Source: Eremothecium cymbalariae DBVPG#7215
Lineage: Eukaryota > Ascomycota > Saccharomycetes > Saccharomycetales > Saccharomycetaceae
Length of the DNA: 64,000 bases
NCBI RefSeq assembly: GCF_000235365.1
Contig: NC_016453.1
Location: 124,001 to 188,000 of the forward strand
Direction of reading: 5' to 3'
Shown: positions 58,939-64,000 of the stretch, piece after piece
Layout: each line of letters starts with the position of its first letter
Position numbering within the stretch: the stretch's first letter is position 1
Notes under the pieces: generated by a model
What the model was told of the DNA's origin: nothing
Seen by the model: only the letters and a program-made list of their open reading frames with translations
Database searches by the model: none
Program-made: the position numbers and the translations under genes

Positions 58939-61809
58939 TTAGAGAATTTGTTCAAATTCTGGCAAAGAATACTTTTTATCATCTGCCTCAGGGAAGTAAG
59001 GTACAAGTGAATCTAGCTGTTCGACGTATGCTGTGTTATAAAGTTGCCAATATACCTTCCTGACATTTCTAGCAGGGTGGAATAAACCTGCCCAAATGTA
59101 ATTCATGAATACTGCTGGACCTAAAGCATAGCTTAGCCCTTCTAAACCTTCTAGTATTCTGGAAATTGCATGGGGTGAAGTTTCAAAGATATTCGGCATT
59201 AACAAGTTCAACATATGCATAAACATATCTTCATGACCAAGACCCATGCAACCTAATGATAAATGTCTCACAACAGTAGAGGCTGTTTGACGATGTACTA
59301 AATCTCTGTCAATTAGGGCATCTTGAAGTAATGGAGAAATAACATACAAGTAGTCCTTAGACATGCTTCCTATGTATTCAAACATGAATGCCATTGTTTT
59401 TAGCACACCGTTTTGTACGTTGGTTTCTGGAGTTCTATAGTCATTCATCAATGCGGGTAAAACAGTGAATGGACCACAAGTTTCAGCAACCATCCCAATT
59501 GCTACAGCAGTACACACCCTTAACTGACGATCATGAGCTTTCAAATTGTCCAGTAAAGCAACTAACACATCCTGTGGACCAACTGCCATTGCAATGTAAC
59601 CAAATGTAGAATTCGCAGACTTCCTAATCGATTTTACTGGGCTTTTTAACATTTCCAATAATTCAAAGCAAATCCTCATCCATTCCTTTGGAGGGACAGA
59701 TTCAGGTGCTCTATTTGCAATTCTGCCCACCAAATTGATTGTACTTTCTTGAACTCTTCTATGTCTATTCCGTAGAATTGGTGTTAATGTCGGTAAAATT
59801 TGATTTGCAGGAGGTTGGAGAACTTTTAACGACATGCATGAGACGACCTTGTCCATTGCGGCAATTATTGAACCTAAAACTTCAGGAAAAACCTCTCCAA
59901 GTGATTCATACAAAATAATATTCAACTTTTTCAACATCGTTAATTCTTCACATGATATTATAACAGGCACTAGTGAAGTACATAGATCAGCAGCATGTTG
60001 ACGGATTATTTGCTGCTTATGTTTCAATCTGTTTAATATAGTACTAACAATGGGACCCAAATAATTTTTCATTCTTTTGTCAAGAGAGTTAGCAACCGTT
60101 CCAAAACCTTTAAATATTATTCTATCCTCATTTGTTTGCTCTTGGAATGCAATTAAAAGGGCGTCAATAAGCCTATTTTCGAGCTTCTCATCTATATCGG
60201 CGGTACCCAATAATTTTACAACACGGTTTGCAGCATGTACCGCCATACATCTAAATGGCTCTGATTGGTCCCTTAGCGGATTCAATAGGTGTTCGAGAGT
60301 GAAAGCACACCCCAGCTTATTTGATAAAACGACAGTAGTGTAAGTCACAATTTTATTAATTTGAGGATCTAATGCAATACGACGAATCCAAAAATTATTG
60401 AAAAACTGTGGAGCCACCTCCTCCTTTAAAAATTTAGCAGTTACACCCTCTGTCATACTGCATTTCTGAATCACCATAAGTACAGTCTTCTTCATTTCAT
60501 CATCTGGAGACGAAAACTCCCTTTTAACTATCCTCATAACTTCTTCAGTATAATATCCTGCGTATTCAGGGTCCATCAGTGGAATAATAAAGCCTAGAGC
60601 CTTCAAAAAAGCTACTAAGGGCTTCCCCTATGTGTTCTAATACCTTTCCACAGCGGCTCTAATGTAATGCTAAAAGCTTCTATACCGTAAGGATAAGTAC
60701 TTTGTGCTAACGAAGAAATAGCCTGTGCAGCTATTATTCTTACTGAAGGGTGTGGGTCTGTTAGACCATTATGAATGCACCCAACTAGTTCATGTAAATA
60801 CGGCAGCACACCAATTCCTATTAAAGCTGCGGTATTCTGTACAATTTTAATTCCTGTATGACGAGCCCTCCATGACTTTTTAGAATGACAAACTGCTTTG
60901 ATAAATGGGACTACTTGAGGTACTCCTAGCGATTTCGTAACAACAGCCATAGCTCTTGCTGTAGTGTTTCGTACATATTCATCAACATGGTCAATATCTG
61001 GCCTAATGGTAGAAATCATGGTTCCAAGTCCGGCTGCTTTTGCTAAATTGGCAATCAACTCTCTTCCTGATAATCTTACAAGCTCATTTTCATTAATTAG
61101 CAAAGGAGAAGCTACTATTAGAATCTTATGTGTGTATGGACGAACGGTATCTTTCAACTTAAAGAGTATACGATTCACAGTCTTCATCATTAAATGCCGT
61201 TCCTGATCCTCAAGAGTGCGATCGAGAATAATGGGCAAAATAGTGCTGAAAAGCGGCTGTGCACCAAAATCAAGAGCTCTATCACTTAAATTACGGAGCG
61301 CTACTTTCCTAGTTGATGGGAAACCATTTTTGATTTGAATGATTAGCCTTAACATCTGACGATGTTTCTGTTCTGCCTTTGTCATATCAGCATCCTTTCT
61401 GCCCTCTAAAAGAGCCGCAAAGTGCTGCTTATCAGAAGCTTTAAAAACCTGCAAATCCCTCAACCTGGAACATCTTGAACCAGTTCTTTACTTACTCCAT
61501 ATTCTTTTCTGCAGAGAAGGCAGGAATTACATAGCTTTCTGTAACATTTGATATTCTGACCCGTTTTGAAACCTCAGTTGAATGCGCATCGTCTTCAGCT
61601 GGTCTTTTAACTTCATCTCCATTCAAATCTCTATGAAACCTCCTATCCTGATATGACTCTGCTCTATTTCCTTCATCTTTCTTCAGGGGGTCATGACCCT
61701 CTGCTTCTTCTTCAAGAGAACGATGAATTTCGTTTGGCATTGTATACTGCCCGGATAAAACATGCCTGTCTGTACCAGCCTCACCCTTCACAAACTGAAT
61801 GCCTGACAT
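58939..61809 (-). CDS. HSH155: U2 snRNP SF3b subunit Hsh155 (SF3B1), three apparent frameshifts
   Basis: Three open segments (61809-61492, 61463-60615, 60606-58939) together give about 957 residues when the frame is continued; S. cerevisiae Hsh155 is 971. Segment 1 is the Lys/Glu-rich N-terminus (MSGIQFVKGEAGTDRHVLSGQY); segments 2 and 3 are the HEAT-repeat solenoid: EDQERHLMMKTVNRILFKLK, RARHTGIKIVQNTA, LEPLWKGIRTHRG, then FIIPLMDPEYAGYYTEEVM and MNYIWAGLFHPARNVRKVYW. It clamps the branch-site/U2 helix. Frame slips occur near 61497-61508, near 61459-61465 and at the CCCC of 60625-60628; each needs one added base. The gene is essential, so errors in the sequence are likelier than a pseudogene. 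Confidence 0.94.
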
Positions 61810-62054
61810 ATTTGTAGACTAAAAACACTAGTTTATATTCTTTATTTGACAACCTCTGTATATATGTCTTTTTAACTTGTTATACATACTCTACATCTTT
61901 TAGGTGCTGTGTATGAAAACTTTTTTATGTTAACAAATTAATTATGTCTTGTAACAACAAAGTGAGGGGACACATCGAGACATTTAACACAAACCTTGCA
62001 GTGTTTTGACCAATCCAAGGACTTTTTTAAGGCGAGCTAAAGGTGCATTATACA
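61810..62054. promoter_or_regulatory. HSH155-GPI16 divergent spacer
   Basis: 245 bp, AT-rich, holding both promoters. A TATATA stretch lies near 61859. No other element is recognised. Confidence 0.35.
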
Positions 62055-64000
62055 ATGTGGCTTACTTTAACGCATGGTTTGATTTTTCTTAATTTGTTTA
62101 AAATCTCGGTACAGTTACAAAATATAGATACGAACTCATTTACAGATATTGAAAACGATTACAAATACGATTCTGTGGAGAGTAGTTTGCGTTATGATGA
62201 TGATAGAGTCAATATTGGATCACAAGGGTATTTGAAACCTATAAAGAATGAAGTTATGAGTGATTTGGACAATAATAAGCGAGTGGGGTTGTTTTCTATG
62301 GAGAAACCAACGAAGTATCCATTTAAAGAACACCTAGAGCTACGGCCACTTCCAAAGAATTCTCTTCTTTCTTCGTTTCAGTTTCACTTGAGCTCTAATG
62401 AGTTCTCAATTGACAAAAGTGATCGAAGTAATAACCAATATAGCCATTACACGGTGTTCCCAAGATCAATCAGTCCGTTGATGGATAATACCAATACGAG
62501 GCAAGTTCATTTAAGGTTCACTCATGGTATTTGGGACCATGAAAATTGGGGTCGGCTTCCTCATGATGGCAGAAAATCTGGTGGATCGGGTGTTGAATTA
62601 TGGGCTGTTATCGAGGCTTCTGATCATAACACGGCCTTTGATCAGTGGGTAAAGTTATCAAATATGTTGAGCGGATTATTCTGTGCATCCATAAACTTTA
62701 TTGACTCGGCTAAAACCACATATCCAATGTCCAGCTTTCAGCCTGGGGATGGTGAAGAAATCCCACTTTTCAATGCTTCTAATAAATTGTACCTATTGAG
62801 GGGAGCGCTCGCAAACGAGCCTGTTTGTACTGAAAATATGGCTCCGTTTATTAAGTTATTACCAACCAAGGGTAGACAAGGTATTTCTACATTGTTAGAT
62901 GGACACAAGATTTTCGACTCTCAGTGGCATTCACTCTCCATAGATGTTACTACTGTTTGTGAGTCAAATAGTTGTCATTATGAAATGGAAGAGTTCATTA
63001 ATGTTGCAATAAATGTCCCCACTACGTTAGCTCGTTCAGTGAGGCCTATCCCCAAACCCGTAGATGGTTCAGAGCTACGTTGTGATAATTCCAAACACTA
63101 TGATGCATGGACCTGTTTTCCGCTACCTGAAAGTATTGAGGGCAAATACGAGTTATCAAAAATATTTGGTAAATATATCATGGGATCAAATTCATTATCT
63201 GGATATCCAACACAGACTTGTGTACAAGTTTCTGATAATTGGAAAGCTTTAGTAAAGGTAGATGGTTCATATTTCTCCACGGACAACAACTGTTTCGATG
63301 TGAAAGGTGAAGACTGGCACGATATTTATTTGGAGACAGATGATACTACTCAAGTAGATCCAGTAAAGGCCTCGCCTGTATATGTAACCAGGTCATTAAC
63401 TGGCTATTCTCAGGACAAAGGAGGTTTACGGGCAGTTTTCAAGAATCCAACATCCGAACCTGTGGAGTTAGTATATTTTGAATCGTTACCGTGGTATATG
63501 AATTTGTATTTGTCGACTTTAAAGATTGAAAGTAAATCTGGGTTGAAGATATCAGACGTAATACAGTCAACATATTATTTACCTGCAAAAGATCGTGAAA
63601 GGCCTACTCATTTAGAATACAGGATGACTATTCCAGCTAATAGCACGTTTGCTTTGTCTTATCAGTTTGACAAATCGTTGCTAAAATACGCAGAATATCC
63701 GCCTGATGCGAATCATGGATTTGAAATAGAATCAGCGGTTGTTACAGTTATTTCACCTGTTAAGTACGAATTCCGGACTGCTACTTTGTTATTAACGTTA
63801 TCTACCCCAGATTTTAGTATGCCTTATAATGTCATCATTCTAACATCAACGGCAATGGGCTTTATATTCGGCACCTTGTTCAATATGCTTGTTAAAAGGG
63901 TCGTAACTGTTCAGGAAGCTGACAAAGCGATGACAGCAACAGGTTTGCGAGGGAGATTTCTAGTTATAAAGGAAAAACTAGTTAAGATGTTCAAACGGCC
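62055..64000 (+). CDS. GPI16: GPI transamidase subunit Gpi16, cut by window end
   Basis: 648 complete codons are open to the window edge; S. cerevisiae Gpi16 is 610, so only a few residues are probably missing. A signal peptide (LTHGLIFLNLFKISVQLQ) is followed by a large luminal domain with FPRSISPLMDNTNTRQVHLRF, GGSGVELWAVIEA, LFCASINFIDSAKT, LLPTKGRQGISTLLDGHKIF and ARSVRPIPKPVDGSELRCD, and then a single membrane span (NVIILTSTAMGFIFGTLFNMLV) with a short basic cytosolic tail. Gpi16 (PIG-T) belongs to the ER complex that attaches GPI anchors and is disulphide-linked to the catalytic Gpi8. Divergent from HSH155. Known as YHR188C in S. cerevisiae. Confidence 0.96.
   Translation, partial: MWLTLTHGLIFLNLFKISVQLQNIDTNSFTDIENDYKYDSVESSLRYDDDRVNIGSQGYLKPIKNEVMSDLDNNKRVGLFSMEKPTKYPFKEHLELRPLPKNSLLSSFQFHLSSNEFSIDKSDRSNNQYSHYTVFPRSISPLMDNTNTRQVHLRFTHGIWDHENWGRLPHDGRKSGGSGVELWAVIEASDHNTAFDQWVKLSNMLSGLFCASINFIDSAKTTYPMSSFQPGDGEEIPLFNASNKLYLLRGALANEPVCTENMAPFIKLLPTKGRQGISTLLDGHKIFDSQWHSLSIDVTTVCESNSCHYEMEEFINVAINVPTTLARSVRPIPKPVDGSELRCDNSKHYDAWTCFPLPESIEGKYELSKIFGKYIMGSNSLSGYPTQTCVQVSDNWKALVKVDGSYFSTDNNCFDVKGEDWHDIYLETDDTTQVDPVKASPVYVTRSLTGYSQDKGGLRAVFKNPTSEPVELVYFESLPWYMNLYLSTLKIESKSGLKISDVIQSTYYLPAKDRERPTHLEYRMTIPANSTFALSYQFDKSLLKYAEYPPDANHGFEIESAVVTVISPVKYEFRTATLLLTLSTPDFSMPYNVIILTSTAMGFIFGTLFNMLVKRVVTVQEADKAMTATGLRGRFLVIKEKLVKMFKR

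Noticed and set aside
61455..61500. Possible intron in HSH155 (GTAAGT ... GCAG)
   Set aside because: It would be about 45 nt, has no branch-site motif, and the splice does not join the correct frames; two missing bases fit the homology better.
1..64000. Mobile elements, CRISPR arrays, rRNA, subtelomeric repeats, defence-type gene clusters
   Set aside because: None seen. No LTR pairs, transposase or reverse-transcriptase motifs, or regular spaced repeats; genes are ordinary yeast housekeeping genes apart from those listed.

Overview
This is about 64 kb of budding-yeast nuclear DNA (family Saccharomycetaceae). The evidence is compact, nearly intronless protein genes on both strands, AT-rich spacers, two introns with yeast splice signals (GTATGT, TACTAAC or TATTAAC, YAG), and proteins that can be matched one by one to Saccharomyces cerevisiae. 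From position 1 to about 37.6 kb, genes that in S. cerevisiae lie on two whole-genome-duplication sister regions (YOR336W-YOR323C and YAL033W-YAL025C) are interleaved in one line: KRE5, ALA1, POP5, PRP45, GIP4, MRS2, VMA4, MIP1, an NSRP1-like gene, SCD5, SNC, MYO2, FRT1, SAW1, PRO2, DRS2, MAK16. That is the unduplicated order, so I infer a species that split before the genome duplication (Kluyveromyces, Lachancea, Zygosaccharomyces or Torulaspora type; the low G+C fits Kluyveromyces). I cannot name the species from the sequence alone.

From about 38 kb the neighbourhood changes to the YLR003-YLR010 block (TEN1, RLP24, PAM18, NSE1, SSK1, CMS1, SSL1). Interspersed or following are APL1 (AP-2 beta), a secreted GH92 alpha-mannosidase with no S. 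cerevisiae counterpart that I know of, HOL1, APL6 (AP-3 beta), HSH155 and GPI16. KRE5 is cut by the left edge and GPI16 by the right edge.

Functional groups: mitochondria (MIP1, MRS2, PAM18, and probably a second ALA1 isoform); secretion and endocytosis (SNC, MYO2, DRS2, SCD5, APL1, APL6); ribosome and RNA processing (POP5, MAK16, RLP24, CMS1, PRP45, HSH155, NSRP1-like); genome maintenance (SAW1, NSE1, TEN1, SSL1). MAK16, RLP24 and CMS1 carry PAC-type GATGAG elements, and MAK16 and RLP24 also RRPE-like elements.

Points of most interest: (1) an apparent 62-nt intron that creates the conserved N-terminus of SAW1; (2) an in-frame, ATG-less, presequence-like leader before ALA1; (3) a G+C-rich island over the MYO2-FRT1 promoter and FRT1, with a perfect 36-bp palindrome and clustered Reb1-type sites; (4) the GH92 gene; (5) the NSRP1-like gene; (6) five apparent single-base losses in three genes that are essential in S. 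cerevisiae, mostly at short homopolymers, which look like sequence errors rather than real breaks; (7) a 12-bp in-frame repeat in the MIP1 tail. I saw no mobile element, CRISPR array, rRNA, convincing tRNA, or clustered novel multi-gene system.
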